Below are positions 28,451-37,791 of a stretch of 64,000 nucleotides of DNA, piece by piece. Positions within the stretch are counted from its first letter, which is position 1. Every line of letters begins with the position of its first letter. Below the pieces are notes generated by a model. That model worked only from the letters and a program-made list of their open reading frames with translations, was not told the origin of the DNA and did not search any database. Origin of the DNA: Belnapia mucosa. Its GTDB lineage: Bacteria > Pseudomonadota > Alphaproteobacteria > Acetobacterales > Acetobacteraceae. Made by a program: the position numbers and the translations under genes. The DNA lies in the NCBI RefSeq assembly GCF_016775475.1, contig NZ_JAEUXJ010000012.1, forward strand, positions 110,299-174,298. Direction: 5' to 3'.

Positions 28451-29545
28451 TCAGCCCTCGCCGGCGATGAAGCGGAGCGTCCTTTCCCGGGCTTCGCCAT
28501 CGGTGAACTGCTGTGGTGGCGACTTCATGAAGTAGCTCGCAGGGCCGACCAGCGCGCCGCCGACGCCGCGATCCAGGGCAAGCTTGGCGCAGCGGACTGC
28601 GTCGATGACGATGCCCGCCGAATTGGGCGAGTCCCAGACCTCCAGCTTGAGCTCCAGGTTCAGGGGCACGCCACCGAAGCCGGTACCCTCCATGCGAATA
28701 TGGGCGAACTTACGGTCACCCAACCAGGGCACGAAGTCACTCGGTCCGACATGAACGTCACCGTCGGGCAGCGCCACATCCATCTGGCTGGTGACTGATT
28801 GAGTCTTCGATATTTTTTTAGAAACGAGACGCTCCCGCTCCAGCATATTCAGGAAGTCGGAGTTGCCGCCGAAATTCAGTTGATAGGTGCGGTCTAGCTG
28901 AATGCCGCGCTCACGGAACAGGTTGGTCAGCACCCGGTGCACAATCGTGGCGCCGACCTGGCTCTTGATATCGTCGCCGATCAGCGGCAACCGGCGCGCC
29001 TCAAACCGCTCGCGCCAGTCGCGATTGGATGCGATGAAGACCGGGATGCAGTTCACGAAGGCACAGCCAGCCTTGAGGGCCTGCTCGGCATACCACTCGG
29101 TCGCCTGCTGCGAACCTACCGGCAAGTACGACACCAGCACCTCAGTCCCGGTGCGGCGCAGCGTTTCCGCAACATCCGCCTCTGGCTCATCGGATTCTTG
29201 CAGCTCATCGCGCAGATACCGCCCGAGACCATCAGCGGTCCTGCCGCGCTCAACCACCACGCCCGTGAGTGGAGGCGCTGCGAATCGGGCCGTGTTGTTG
29301 GGCGAGGCGAAAATGGCCTCCGCCACGTCGCGCCCGACCTTGGCAGCGGCGATGTCGAAGGCTGAGGCAATGACGATGTCAGCGACACGGTAGCCGCCGA
29401 TTTCCTGCGTCATCAGCCCGGGGACAGCACCATCCGTTCCGAAATCGCGATAATAAGCCAGTCCTTGAACGAAGGATGACGCACAATTGCCGACACCGAC
29501 CAAGCCAACCCGCACTGATCTGGAGCCCAAGGTCGATCTCCTCAT
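28451..29545 (-). CDS. ino1: Inositol-3-phosphate synthase
   Basis: A 364-residue enzyme of the short actinobacterial/archaeal type, converting glucose 6-phosphate to myo-inositol 3-phosphate with NAD. The N-terminal Rossmann loop is VRVGLVGVGNCASSFVQGL. The hallmark LIGDDIKSQVGATIVHRVL is present, followed by TYQLNFGGNSDFLNML and VSKKISKTQSVTSQ. ATG 29545 is chosen where homology begins; codons upstream are not conserved. It is the first gene of the leftward arm, divergent from the epimerase operon across a 314-base intergenic region. It marks the pathway as inositol-based. Confidence 0.92.
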   Translation of the reverse strand: MRRSTLGSRSVRVGLVGVGNCASSFVQGLAYYRDFGTDGAVPGLMTQEIGGYRVADIVIASAFDIAAAKVGRDVAEAIFASPNNTARFAAPPLTGVVVERGRTADGLGRYLRDELQESDEPEADVAETLRRTGTEVLVSYLPVGSQQATEWYAEQALKAGCAFVNCIPVFIASNRDWRERFEARRLPLIGDDIKSQVGATIVHRVLTNLFRERGIQLDRTYQLNFGGNSDFLNMLERERLVSKKISKTQSVTSQMDVALPDGDVHVGPSDFVPWLGDRKFAHIRMEGTGFGGVPLNLELKLEVWDSPNSAGIVIDAVRCAKLALDRGVGGALVGPASYFMKSPPQQFTDGEARERTLRFIAGEG

Positions 29546-29859
29546 GACACGTCGCTGCTTATGCTTAGGCGTAAAGCCGCAATCGGGTGGCACGCAACCA
29601 TGTAGCCGCGGCGATGATCGCAGATCGAACGCGCGACGGCGCGATTGGCGCCACCGTTATAAACTTGCCTGACAACAAATCCGGGTGAACACCGATTCCG
29701 CCGCGGATACGAATCGACTCAGGACGCGTTTGTCTCTCTCGGATGCTGGCGATCACCGGAGCGGGTGACAATACCGGGTTGCGTCCGGCAAGCCATACCA
29801 GCCAAGCTATCGCGGCGTTGCCGCCATAGCCGGCGACACTATCTTGCGGAGGCGCCCAA
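29546..29859. promoter_or_regulatory. Divergent promoter region of the glycan cluster
   Basis: The only sizeable gap in the cluster, between ino1 on the minus strand and the eight-gene operon on the plus strand, so it must carry both promoters. I saw no convincing minus-35/minus-10 pair or operator. GGAGG at 29848-29852 is the ribosome site of the TTG-started gene at 29860. Confidence 0.55.
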
Positions 29860-30975
29860 TTGTCGGAACGTGTTCTCATTACCGGCGGCGCCGGCTTCAT
29901 TGGCAGGCATCTCACCCGGGCGCTTCTCGCGCGTGGGCATCATGTTCGAATTCTGGACAGCCTCATCGAGCAGGTTCATGGCCAGCAGCCTGATCCGGAA
30001 CTTCTTGGCCGCGATGCCGAGTTGCAGATCGGCGATGTGCGCGACGCTGCGGCGGTTACCCGTGCGCTGCAGGGTGTGGACAGCGTGGTCCACCTCGCCG
30101 CCGAGGTTGGCGTTGGCCAGAGCATGTACGCTATCGATCGCTACGTGTCGGTGAACGACCACGGTACTGCCGTCCTCTTCCAGGGCCTGATTGAAAAGCC
30201 CGTGCGCCGAGTCGTCGTCGCCTCGTCCATGAGCATCTATGGCGAGGGACTCTACCGGGATGCGGAAGGGCGCTGCTACGAGGATGTCGTCCGGGTCCCG
30301 CGCACGGGTTCTACGGCATCCTGGGACCCGCTGGATCCAGCCGGGCGGCCGCTCATCCCGATCCCGACGCCGGAGACCAAGCGGCCAGCGCTGGCCTCGG
30401 TCTATGCGATCACCAAATACATGCAGGAACGCCTGACGCTCACCCTCGCCCCTGCCTATGGCATGCAAGGCGTCGCGCTCAGGCTCTGGAACGCCTATGG
30501 TCCGGGGCAGGCATTGTCGAACCCCTATACCGGCGTGCTGGCGATCTTCGCCTCCCGCCTTCACAACGGCCAGCCGCCAATGATCTTCGAGGATGGCGCG
30601 CAGCGCCGCGACTTCGTGCATGTCGAGGACGTGGCCCAGGCCTTCGTCCTGGCGCTGGAGCATCCCGCCGCCGCGGGCGGTGTGTTCAACATCGCCAGCG
30701 GCGTCGACCGCACGGTCGCGGAGGTCGCGCAGCTTCTCGCCGGAGCGATGCGGAAGCACGGCATGGCCCCCGAGATCACCGGCAAGGCGCGCGCCGGCGA
30801 CATCCGCCACTGCATCCCGGATCTCGGCCTGGCACGCACCGTGCTCGGCTTCGAGCCCCGCTGCGACTTTGTCGATGGGCTTAGCGAACTGGCGGAGTGG
30901 GTCGCCTTGCAGCAGGCGGAAGATCGCGTCAGCCATGCGAGGAATGAGCTCGCCGCGCGGGGGCTGGTGGCGTGA
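29860..30975 (+). CDS. NAD-dependent epimerase/dehydratase
   Basis: A 371-residue extended short-chain dehydrogenase. The NAD loop is VLITGGAGFIGRHL, with VVHLAAEVGVGQS and the catalytic YAITK (Tyr-x3-Lys). An insertion of about 40 residues (CYEDVVRVPRTGSTASWDPL and on) precedes the catalytic Tyr. The start is TTG, supported by GGAGG seven bases upstream and homology beginning there. It acts on an NDP-sugar in the cytoplasm; the exact reaction (epimerase, dehydratase or decarboxylase) is not readable. First gene of an eight-gene operon; its stop overlaps the next GTG start. Confidence 0.88.
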   Translation: MSERVLITGGAGFIGRHLTRALLARGHHVRILDSLIEQVHGQQPDPELLGRDAELQIGDVRDAAAVTRALQGVDSVVHLAAEVGVGQSMYAIDRYVSVNDHGTAVLFQGLIEKPVRRVVVASSMSIYGEGLYRDAEGRCYEDVVRVPRTGSTASWDPLDPAGRPLIPIPTPETKRPALASVYAITKYMQERLTLTLAPAYGMQGVALRLWNAYGPGQALSNPYTGVLAIFASRLHNGQPPMIFEDGAQRRDFVHVEDVAQAFVLALEHPAAAGGVFNIASGVDRTVAEVAQLLAGAMRKHGMAPEITGKARAGDIRHCIPDLGLARTVLGFEPRCDFVDGLSELAEWVALQQAEDRVSHARNELAARGLVA

Positions 30976-32051
30976 CGGCGAAAGGTCGGCCGGTCCTGAT
31001 CACCGGCGGCGCGGGGTTCATCGGCGCCAACCTGGCTGACCGTCTGGCGAGGGAAGGCCACAGCGTCCTGGTCTATGACGCATTGCGGCGCCCTGGCGTC
31101 CAGGCGAATCTCGAATGGCTGCGGGACCGGCATGCTGGCCGCATCATCCCGGTCATTGCGGATATCTGCGAGGCCGGCGAGCTCGGCCGCGCGGTCGGGG
31201 AGGCCGGTGCGGTGTTTCACCTCGCGGCGCAGGTCGCGGTCACCACCAGCCTTGAGGATCCCGCCGAGGACTTCCGCACCAACCTGCAGGGAACCACTCT
31301 GCTGCTCGAAGCCGTGCGGCGCGCCCGGGAGGATCTGCCGCTTGTCTTTGCCAGCACCAACAAGGTCTACGGGAACCTGGCCGATCTCGCGTTGCGGCTT
31401 GAGGACAACGCCTACCGGCCGGAAGCGCAGGAGATCCGCCTGAACGGCATCGGCGAGGACCGGCCGCTCGAGTTCCACACTCCCTATGGCTGCTCCAAGG
31501 GTGCGGCGGACCAGTATGTGCTGGACTATGCACGGAGCTTCGGCATCCCGACCGCCGTCTTCCGCATGAGCTGCATCTACGGCCCAAGGCAGATGGGCAC
31601 CGAGGACCAGGGCTGGGTCGCGCATTTCCTGATCCGTGCCCTGCAAGGCAAGCCGGTCAGTGTCTTCGGCGATGGCTGCCAGGTGCGTGACATCCTGTTC
31701 GTCGATGATGCCGTCGGTGCCTATGTCGCGGCTTGGCGGAATATCGGTCGGGTGCGCGGCAGCGCCTTCAACCTAGGCGGCGGCCCGAGCAATGCGGTCA
31801 GCCTGCGGCAGGTGTTGCAGCACATCGGCACGCTGCTCGGTTCGCCGGTCCAGGTGCAGCACGGCGACTGGCGTGCGGGCGACCAGCGCTACTACGTCTC
31901 CGACACGCGCCTAGCGACTCGGGCGCTCGGCCTGCGGCCACCGACCCCCTGGCAGGACGGCCTCGCCGCCCTGGCGGACTGGCTGCGCGGGCAGAATCAC
32001 GGCCCAACCGCTGCGGTCACTCCGTCGCATCCTGCGGAGGCCCTGCCATGA
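30972..32051 (+). CDS. NDP-sugar epimerase (CDP-paratose 2-epimerase-like)
   Basis: A 359-residue extended SDR. VLITGGAGFIGANLADRL is the NAD site. FASTNKVYGNL and FHTPYGCSKGAADQYVLDYA (Tyr-x3-Lys within YGCSK) strongly resemble CDP-paratose/tyvelose 2-epimerases, as does YGPRQMGTEDQGWVAHF. Those relatives epimerise C2 of a CDP-sugar, but the nucleotide and sugar here are uncertain. The GTG start overlaps the previous stop (GTGA) and its own stop overlaps the radical SAM start (ATGA). Confidence 0.85.
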   Translation: MTAKGRPVLITGGAGFIGANLADRLAREGHSVLVYDALRRPGVQANLEWLRDRHAGRIIPVIADICEAGELGRAVGEAGAVFHLAAQVAVTTSLEDPAEDFRTNLQGTTLLLEAVRRAREDLPLVFASTNKVYGNLADLALRLEDNAYRPEAQEIRLNGIGEDRPLEFHTPYGCSKGAADQYVLDYARSFGIPTAVFRMSCIYGPRQMGTEDQGWVAHFLIRALQGKPVSVFGDGCQVRDILFVDDAVGAYVAAWRNIGRVRGSAFNLGGGPSNAVSLRQVLQHIGTLLGSPVQVQHGDWRAGDQRYYVSDTRLATRALGLRPPTPWQDGLAALADWLRGQNHGPTAAVTPSHPAEALP

Positions 32052-33337
32052 AGGTCGCGCTGGTCAACCCGCCTTGGCGCTTCGATGGCAGCATCTATTT
32101 CGGCTGCCGCGAGCCGCATCTGCCGCTCGAGCTAGGCTATAGCAAGGCGTTGCTGGAAGCCGCCGGCCACGTCGTTCTGATGGTGGACGCGCATCTCTTC
32201 GCCTTGCCCTTGGCTGAAGCGGTGACCGAAGTCGTCGCCTTCCAACCTGACATGACCGTCGTGACGACCGCGCCCAGCTACCTGTTCTGGCGGTGCGCAC
32301 CGCCGGAGCTTCGCGTCCCGCGGGAGTTCCTCCTGGCCCTCGACGGCCGGGGCGGTCGCACGGTCGCGGTCGGCCCCCACGGCTCGGCAACACCAGCGGC
32401 CGCCCTGCGTAAGCTCGGCGTCGACGTGGTAGTCCGCGGCGAGTGCGAGGAGATCGTTCTCCGGCTTGCCGGCGAAGGCGACCTCGCACGGGTACCGGCC
32501 ATCGCCTTCCGGGATGGCGACGAGATCCGGGTCACCGGTGCGCCGCATGCCGGTGCCTTCGCAACGCTGCCTGCGCTGCGCTGGCCGGATTCGTGGATCG
32601 CACGACATCACCACCATCATCATCGCTTCGACGCGCAGCCGGCGGTGCCCGGCGCCGAGGTCGAGGCCTCCCGCGGATGCCCCTATTCCTGCTCCTTCTG
32701 CGCCAAGATCGACTTCCGCGACGCCTACAGGCGGCGCCCCCTGGCGCCATTGCTCGACGAATTGGACGGGCTGATCGCTCAGGGCGTCGGCTATGTCTAC
32801 TTCATCGACGAGATCTTCCTGCCGCAGCGCGCCCTGCTGGAAGCCCTGGTCGGCCGCAACCTGCAATTCGGTATCCAGACCCGCCTCGACCTCTGGAAGC
32901 CGGAAATGCTCGATCTCCTCGGCACGGCGGGCTGCGTCTCGATCGAGGCCGGGGTGGAAAGCCTGACGCCGGAGGGCCGGGCCGCGCTCGACAAGAACTG
33001 CCGGATGTCGACGGAGGAGCTCACCGAGCGGCTGCTGCATGCGAAGCGCAGGGTGCCTTTCGTACAGGCGAACCTGATCAAGACGCCGGGCGACGATCCC
33101 GCCATGATCGCGGCCTGGCGTGAGACGCTGCGGCGTGGCGGCGTCTGGGCCAACGATCCCGTGCCGCTCTACCCCTACCCGAGTTCGCCGGACTACCACC
33201 GCCTCTGGGGCGCTCCGGATGACGAGGCATGGGAGCGGGCGCATACCCACTACCTCGCCCAGTTCTCCGTCTTGAGCGATATCCAGGACGACCGGGTGGC
33301 CCTGCTGCCCGAGCTCGAGGCTGCATGTTGCCGATGA
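32048..33337 (+). CDS. B12-binding-domain radical SAM protein
   Basis: A 429-residue protein. The N-terminal 180 residues form a cobalamin-binding-like Rossmann domain (VALVNPPWRFDGSIYFGCRE ... VVVRGECEEIVLRLAG). The radical SAM core has the 4Fe-4S motif SRGCPYSCSFCAK (Cys211, Cys215, Cys218) and later IEAGVESLTPEGRAALDKNC. Between the domains is a natural run of six histidines (residues 187-192). Such enzymes methylate or rearrange unactivated carbons. From memory, relatives are catalogued as TIGR04295 in a conserved multi-gene system. Both ends overlap neighbours (ATGA), so it is coupled to the epimerase and the GT4 gene. Confidence 0.88.
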   Translation: MKVALVNPPWRFDGSIYFGCREPHLPLELGYSKALLEAAGHVVLMVDAHLFALPLAEAVTEVVAFQPDMTVVTTAPSYLFWRCAPPELRVPREFLLALDGRGGRTVAVGPHGSATPAAALRKLGVDVVVRGECEEIVLRLAGEGDLARVPAIAFRDGDEIRVTGAPHAGAFATLPALRWPDSWIARHHHHHHRFDAQPAVPGAEVEASRGCPYSCSFCAKIDFRDAYRRRPLAPLLDELDGLIAQGVGYVYFIDEIFLPQRALLEALVGRNLQFGIQTRLDLWKPEMLDLLGTAGCVSIEAGVESLTPEGRAALDKNCRMSTEELTERLLHAKRRVPFVQANLIKTPGDDPAMIAAWRETLRRGGVWANDPVPLYPYPSSPDYHRLWGAPDDEAWERAHTHYLAQFSVLSDIQDDRVALLPELEAACCR

Positions 33338-34464
33338 GTCCCTCGCCCCGCATCCGGCTGCTGATGACGGCGGATGCGGTGGGTGGCGTGTGGTCCTATG
33401 CGGTCGATCTGCTGCGAGGCCTGGCACCGCATGGCGTGGAGACCACACTTGCGGTGCTCGGTCCCGCACCGACGGCGGACCAGCGTGCGGCCGCGGCCGC
33501 AGTGCCAGGGCTGCGGCTGCTGGAGACGGGCCTGCCGCTCGAATGGCTCGCCACTTCGAGGGCAGAGATCGCGGCCTCGGGTCAAGCCTTGGCAGGATTG
33601 GCGAGGGAGATTGGTGCGGATCTGGTGCATCTCAACACGCCGGCGCCCGCCGCCTGCGCCGCCTTCCCGGCACCGCTCGTCATTGCCTGCCATTCCTGTG
33701 TCGCGACCTGGTGGGAGGCGGTCCGGGACGGGCCATTGCCGGACGACTTCCGCTGGCGCGCCGAGCTGACGGGCCAGGCCTATGCGGCGGCGAGGCTCCT
33801 GGTCGCGCCGACAGCCGCTTTCGCCGCTGCGACATCACGGACCTACAGGCTGCGGCAACCGCCGCTGGTGATTTACAACGGACGCCGGGCGATGGCCCGC
33901 CCTGCCGCTGTGCAGCCCATACCGGCGGATGCTGCCTTCACGGCCGGCCGGCTCTGGGACGAGGGCAAGGACATGGCGACGCTCGACCGGGCAGCAGCCA
34001 GGCTGCCGATTCCGGTTCTTGCCGCCGGCGACACGCGCGGCCCGAATGGCGCCCAGGTCGAGCTGCGGCATCTGCGGCTGCTCGGACGGCTCTCGGACAC
34101 CACGCTCGCCCACCTCCTGGACACACGTCCCATCTTCGTCGCGCCGGCCCGATATGAGCCTTTCGGCCTGGCGGTGCTGGAGGCGGCGCAGGCCGGGTGC
34201 GCGCTGGTCCTGTCGGACATCCCTGGCTTCCGCGAGCTGTGGGACGGGGTTGCGGAGTTCGTGCAGCCCGGCGATGACGCCGCACTCGCCGCCACGGTGC
34301 AGCATATCGCGGCGGACCGGGAACGCAGAGTTGCATTGGGCGTTGCGGCAAGGGAACGGGCAGAACGATTCACGGTCGAGACTCAGGCTACCACCATGCT
34401 GGACGCTTACCGCCGGCTTCTCGCCGGCCAATGTGGCTCGATGCAAAAGGACGTCGCGGCGTGA
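33334..34464 (+). CDS. GT4-family glycosyltransferase
   Basis: A 376-residue GT-B enzyme. The N-terminal acceptor domain includes TADAVGGVWSYAVDLLRGLA. The C-terminal donor domain has AGRLWDEGKDMATLDRAAAR, RYEPFGLAVLEAAQAGCALV and LSDIPGFRELWDG, with the conserved Glu of the E-x7-E-type motif. ATG 33334 makes the standard four-base overlap with the radical SAM stop; an alternative ATG is at 33325. In mycothiol synthesis a GT4 enzyme joins GlcNAc to inositol phosphate; whether this one does something similar is only a hypothesis from context. Confidence 0.86.
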   Translation: MSPSPRIRLLMTADAVGGVWSYAVDLLRGLAPHGVETTLAVLGPAPTADQRAAAAAVPGLRLLETGLPLEWLATSRAEIAASGQALAGLAREIGADLVHLNTPAPAACAAFPAPLVIACHSCVATWWEAVRDGPLPDDFRWRAELTGQAYAAARLLVAPTAAFAAATSRTYRLRQPPLVIYNGRRAMARPAAVQPIPADAAFTAGRLWDEGKDMATLDRAAARLPIPVLAAGDTRGPNGAQVELRHLRLLGRLSDTTLAHLLDTRPIFVAPARYEPFGLAVLEAAQAGCALVLSDIPGFRELWDGVAEFVQPGDDAALAATVQHIAADRERRVALGVAARERAERFTVETQATTMLDAYRRLLAGQCGSMQKDVAA

Positions 34465-35576
34465 AGCTGGTCTACTTCACCCATTCCCTTGATTCCTGCT
34501 GGAACCACGGCAACGCGCATTTCCTCCGCGGCGTGCTGCGGGAGTTCCTGTTGCGAGGCCATGAGGTGGCGACCTGGCAGCCGACCCAAGCCTGGAGCCT
34601 AGAGAACCTGCTGCGCGACCATGGGCCGGCCGGCCTCGACGCCTTCCGCGCAGCTTATCCCGAATTACAGGCCCAGACCTATGACAGTGAGGCCGATCTG
34701 GCCGAAGCGGCCGAGGGTGCCGACCTGATCGTCGTCCATGAATGGAACGAGCCGTGGCTGGTCGCGGCGCTCGGCCGGATGCGGCGCAATGGCGGCCGCT
34801 TCGTCTTGCTGTTCCACGATACCCATCATAGAGCGGTTAGCGACCCCGACGCGATCCGACATTTCGACCTCGACGGCTATGATGGCGTGCTTGCCTTCGG
34901 CGAGACTCTGGCCGCGGTCTATCGGCAATGGGGTTGGGGCGATCGGGTCCATGTCTGGCACGAGGCCGCCGACACACGGCTGTTCCATCCGCCTGCCGAG
35001 GAAGCCAGGCGGGAGGGCCTGGTCTGGATCGGCAATTGGGGCGACGACGAGCGCAGCGAGGAGCTCGAGCATTTCCTGCTTGCACCCGCGCAGGTCGCCG
35101 CCCTGGCACTCGACATCCATGGCGTGCGCTACCCGGACGAGGCGCTAAGGACGCTTGCCGCCTATGGTGCGCGGTATCGGGGCTGGCTGCCCAATGCACG
35201 CGCGCCGGAGGTGTTCGCACGCCATCTCGCCACGGTTCATGTTCCGCGGCGCTTCTATGTCGACCGGCTCCCCGGCATCCCGACCATCCGGGTCTTCGAG
35301 GCGCTGGCCTGTGGGATCCCTCTCGTCTGCTCGCCGTGGCAGGATACGGAGGGGCTTTTCCACCCGGGAAAGGACTATCTCGTGGCGCAGGACGGGGCGA
35401 CGATGGCGCGCCACCTGACCGCTATTCGCCATGATGCCGATCTGCGCGCCAGCCTGGTCGCGAGCGGGCTGGGCACCATCCGCGCCCGCCACACCTGCGC
35501 CCATCGGGCAGCGGAGCTGCTGTCGATCCACGGCAGGCTGCGGGACGTCCCCACGGCAATGGAGACCAGTTCTTGA
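34461..35576 (+). CDS. CgeB-type glycosyltransferase (first of three)
   Basis: A 371-residue GT-B protein starting at a GTG that overlaps the previous stop (GTGA). VYFTHSLDSCWNHGNAHFLR opens the acceptor domain. The C-terminal block has FARHLATVHVPRRFYVDRLP with GIPTIRVFEALACGIPLVCS, typical of the GT1-like end of CgeB proteins. DADLIVVHEWNEP-like and FHDTHHRA segments lie mid-protein. Donor and acceptor are unknown. It is more divergent from the next two CgeB genes than they are in general plan, so the three probably add different residues. Confidence 0.82.
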   Translation: MKLVYFTHSLDSCWNHGNAHFLRGVLREFLLRGHEVATWQPTQAWSLENLLRDHGPAGLDAFRAAYPELQAQTYDSEADLAEAAEGADLIVVHEWNEPWLVAALGRMRRNGGRFVLLFHDTHHRAVSDPDAIRHFDLDGYDGVLAFGETLAAVYRQWGWGDRVHVWHEAADTRLFHPPAEEARREGLVWIGNWGDDERSEELEHFLLAPAQVAALALDIHGVRYPDEALRTLAAYGARYRGWLPNARAPEVFARHLATVHVPRRFYVDRLPGIPTIRVFEALACGIPLVCSPWQDTEGLFHPGKDYLVAQDGATMARHLTAIRHDADLRASLVASGLGTIRARHTCAHRAAELLSIHGRLRDVPTAMETSS

Positions 35577-36667
35577 AGATTGCGTTCTACGGCTCGAGCC
35601 TGCTGTCCTCCTACTGGAATGGTGCTGCGACCTATTATCGTGGCCTGATCAGCGATCTGCACCGGCGCGGCCACCAGATCACCTTCTACGAGCCCGACGC
35701 CTTCGACCGGCAACAGCACCGCGACATCGACCCGCCCGAGTGGGCGATGGTGCGCGTCTACCCGGCCACCGAGGCGGCGTTGCGCGAGGTGATCGGCGAG
35801 GCGCGCCAGGCCGATGTGGTGGTGAAGGCCAGCGGTGTCGGGGTGTTCGACGATGCGCTGCTCGAGGGCGTGATGGCAGCGGCGGCGCCGCATGCCATCC
35901 GCATCTTCTGGGATGTCGACGCACCGGCGACCCTGGCCGAGCTGCGCGGCAACCCGGACCATTGCCTGCGCCGCACATTGCCTGCGCTCGACCTGGTGCT
36001 GACCTATGGCGGTGGGCCGCCGGTAGTCGAGGCCTATGAGGGTTTCGGCGCGCGCCGCTGCGTACCGGTCTACAATGCCCTCGATCCGGAGACCCATCAC
36101 CCGGTGGCGGCCGAGCCGCGCTTCGCTGCCGACCTGTCCTTCCTTGGCAACCGCCTGCCAGACCGTGAGGCGCGGGTCGAGGAGTTTTTCCTGCGCCCCG
36201 CCGCGATGCTGCCGGAGCGGCGCTTCCTGATCGGTGGCAATGGTTGGGAGACCAAGGATATGCCGCCGCAGGTCCGGCATATCGGGCATGTCTACACGCG
36301 CGAGCACAACGCCTTCAACACCTCCGGCCTCGCGGTACTGAACATCGCCCGCGACAGCATGGCAGCGGTCGGATTCTCCCCGGCGACCCGCGTCTTCGAG
36401 GCGGCGGGTGCCGGCGCCTGCCTGATCACCGATGCCTGGGTCGGCCTCGAGCTCTTCCTCCGTGAAGGCGAGGAGGTGCTGGTCGCCCGCGATGGCGCAG
36501 AAGTCGCCGAGCATGTCCGGCAACTGACTCCTGCACGGGCCCGCGCAATCGGAGAGGCGGCACGTGCGCGCATCCTGTCTGAGCACACCTATGCCCGACG
36601 CGGCACGCAGGTGGATGCCCTGCTGCGCGAGGAAGCCTCCCGCAAGCGTGCCCGGGTGGTCGCATGA
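35573..36667 (+). CDS. CgeB-type glycosyltransferase (second of three)
   Basis: A 364-residue protein with a TTG start overlapping the preceding TGA. The N-terminus FYGSSLLSSYWNGAATYYRG and the central RIFWDVDAPATLAELRG are CgeB-like. The C-terminus has SGLAVLNIARDSMAAVGFSP and TRVFEAAGAGACLITDAWVG, the donor-site region. It is coupled on both sides. A cytoplasmic sugar transferase is expected; specificity cannot be read. Confidence 0.83.
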   Translation: MKIAFYGSSLLSSYWNGAATYYRGLISDLHRRGHQITFYEPDAFDRQQHRDIDPPEWAMVRVYPATEAALREVIGEARQADVVVKASGVGVFDDALLEGVMAAAAPHAIRIFWDVDAPATLAELRGNPDHCLRRTLPALDLVLTYGGGPPVVEAYEGFGARRCVPVYNALDPETHHPVAAEPRFAADLSFLGNRLPDREARVEEFFLRPAAMLPERRFLIGGNGWETKDMPPQVRHIGHVYTREHNAFNTSGLAVLNIARDSMAAVGFSPATRVFEAAGAGACLITDAWVGLELFLREGEEVLVARDGAEVAEHVRQLTPARARAIGEAARARILSEHTYARRGTQVDALLREEASRKRARVVA

Positions 36668-37791
36668 TGCCTGTGGCTCCTCCGCCCTTGCGGGTCGTGG
36701 TGCTCGGCCTCAGCCTCTCCTCCTCCTGGGGCAATGGCCATGCGACCACCTACCGCGCCCTGCTGAACGCCTTCGCTGCGCGCGGCCATGACGTGCTGTT
36801 CCTTGAACGCGACGTACCGTGGTATGCTGCGCATCGCGACCTCGGCGATCCCGGCTTCTGCCGCCTGGAATTCTACCGCGACCTCGCCGAGCTGGGCCGC
36901 TGGCACGAGGTCATCGCCGATGCCGATGCGGTCATTGTCGGCTCCTATGTACCGGAGGGTGTTGCCGTCGGCGCGCTGGTGCAGCGTATCGCCCGGGGGA
37001 TCACTGCCTTCTACGACATCGACACGCCGGTGACACTGGCGAAGCTGGAGCGGGGCGACGAGGAATACCTGGCTGCCCGGCAGATCCCCGGCTACGATCT
37101 GTACCTCTCCTTCACCGGCGGACCGACGCTCGATCGCTTGATGGGCCAGTATGGCTCGCCGGCCGCGCGGGTGCTGTACTGTTCTGTGGATGCGGAAGCC
37201 TACCGCCCGCTCGGGCTGCCGCATCGCTGGGATCTCAGCTATCTCGGCACCTACAGTGCCGACCGCCAACCTAAGCTGGAGCACTTGCTGCTCGAGGCGG
37301 CGCGACGGGCGCCGCAGCTGCGGTTCGTCGTCGCCGGTCCGCAATACCCGGGGGACATCTGCTGGCCCGACAATGTGGAACGGCTCGAGCACGTGCCTCC
37401 GGGCGCGCATTCCGAATTCTACGCCATGAGCCGCTTCACGCTGAACGTCACCCGCGATGACATGGTGCGAGCGGGCTACAGCCCGAGTGTCCGGCTGTTC
37501 GAGGCCGGCGCCTGCGGAACCCCCATCCTCTCCGACATATGGGCCGGCATCGATGAGATTTTTGCTCCGGGCGAGGACATTATCCTCGTGAGGGAACCCG
37601 AGGACGTGCTGCAGACGCTGCTGGAAGTCCCAGAGTCCCGCCGATTGGCCCTGGCCGTCGCCGTGCAGCGACGTGTGTGCTCCCATCACACTGCTGCCCA
37701 CCGCGCTGCGGAACTGGAAGCCTATCTGCGCCGCTACTCGTCCAGTCCGGAGCAGGCCGGCAGCGGCCCAGGTGAGAGGGCGACATCATGA
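36664..37791 (+). CDS. CgeB-type glycosyltransferase (third of three)
   Basis: A 375-residue GT-B protein, ATGA overlap at the start. Its opening VVLGLSLSSSWGNGHATTYR and FLERDVPWYAAHRDL closely parallel the CgeB gene at 23916-25001, so the two are paralogs split between the arms. FYDIDTPVTLAKLERGDEEY and RFTLNVTRDDMVRAGYSPSV with RLFEAGACGTPILSDIWAGI complete the CgeB pattern. It precedes the UDP-xylose-synthase-like gene, which may supply its donor. Confidence 0.84.
   Translation: MMPVAPPPLRVVVLGLSLSSSWGNGHATTYRALLNAFAARGHDVLFLERDVPWYAAHRDLGDPGFCRLEFYRDLAELGRWHEVIADADAVIVGSYVPEGVAVGALVQRIARGITAFYDIDTPVTLAKLERGDEEYLAARQIPGYDLYLSFTGGPTLDRLMGQYGSPAARVLYCSVDAEAYRPLGLPHRWDLSYLGTYSADRQPKLEHLLLEAARRAPQLRFVVAGPQYPGDICWPDNVERLEHVPPGAHSEFYAMSRFTLNVTRDDMVRAGYSPSVRLFEAGACGTPILSDIWAGIDEIFAPGEDIILVREPEDVLQTLLEVPESRRLALAVAVQRRVCSHHTAAHRAAELEAYLRRYSSSPEQAGSGPGERATS

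Noticed and set aside
32606..32623. Six-His run as an engineered purification tag
   Set aside because: It is internal to the protein, flanked by normal coding sequence and uses mixed codons, so it is natural.
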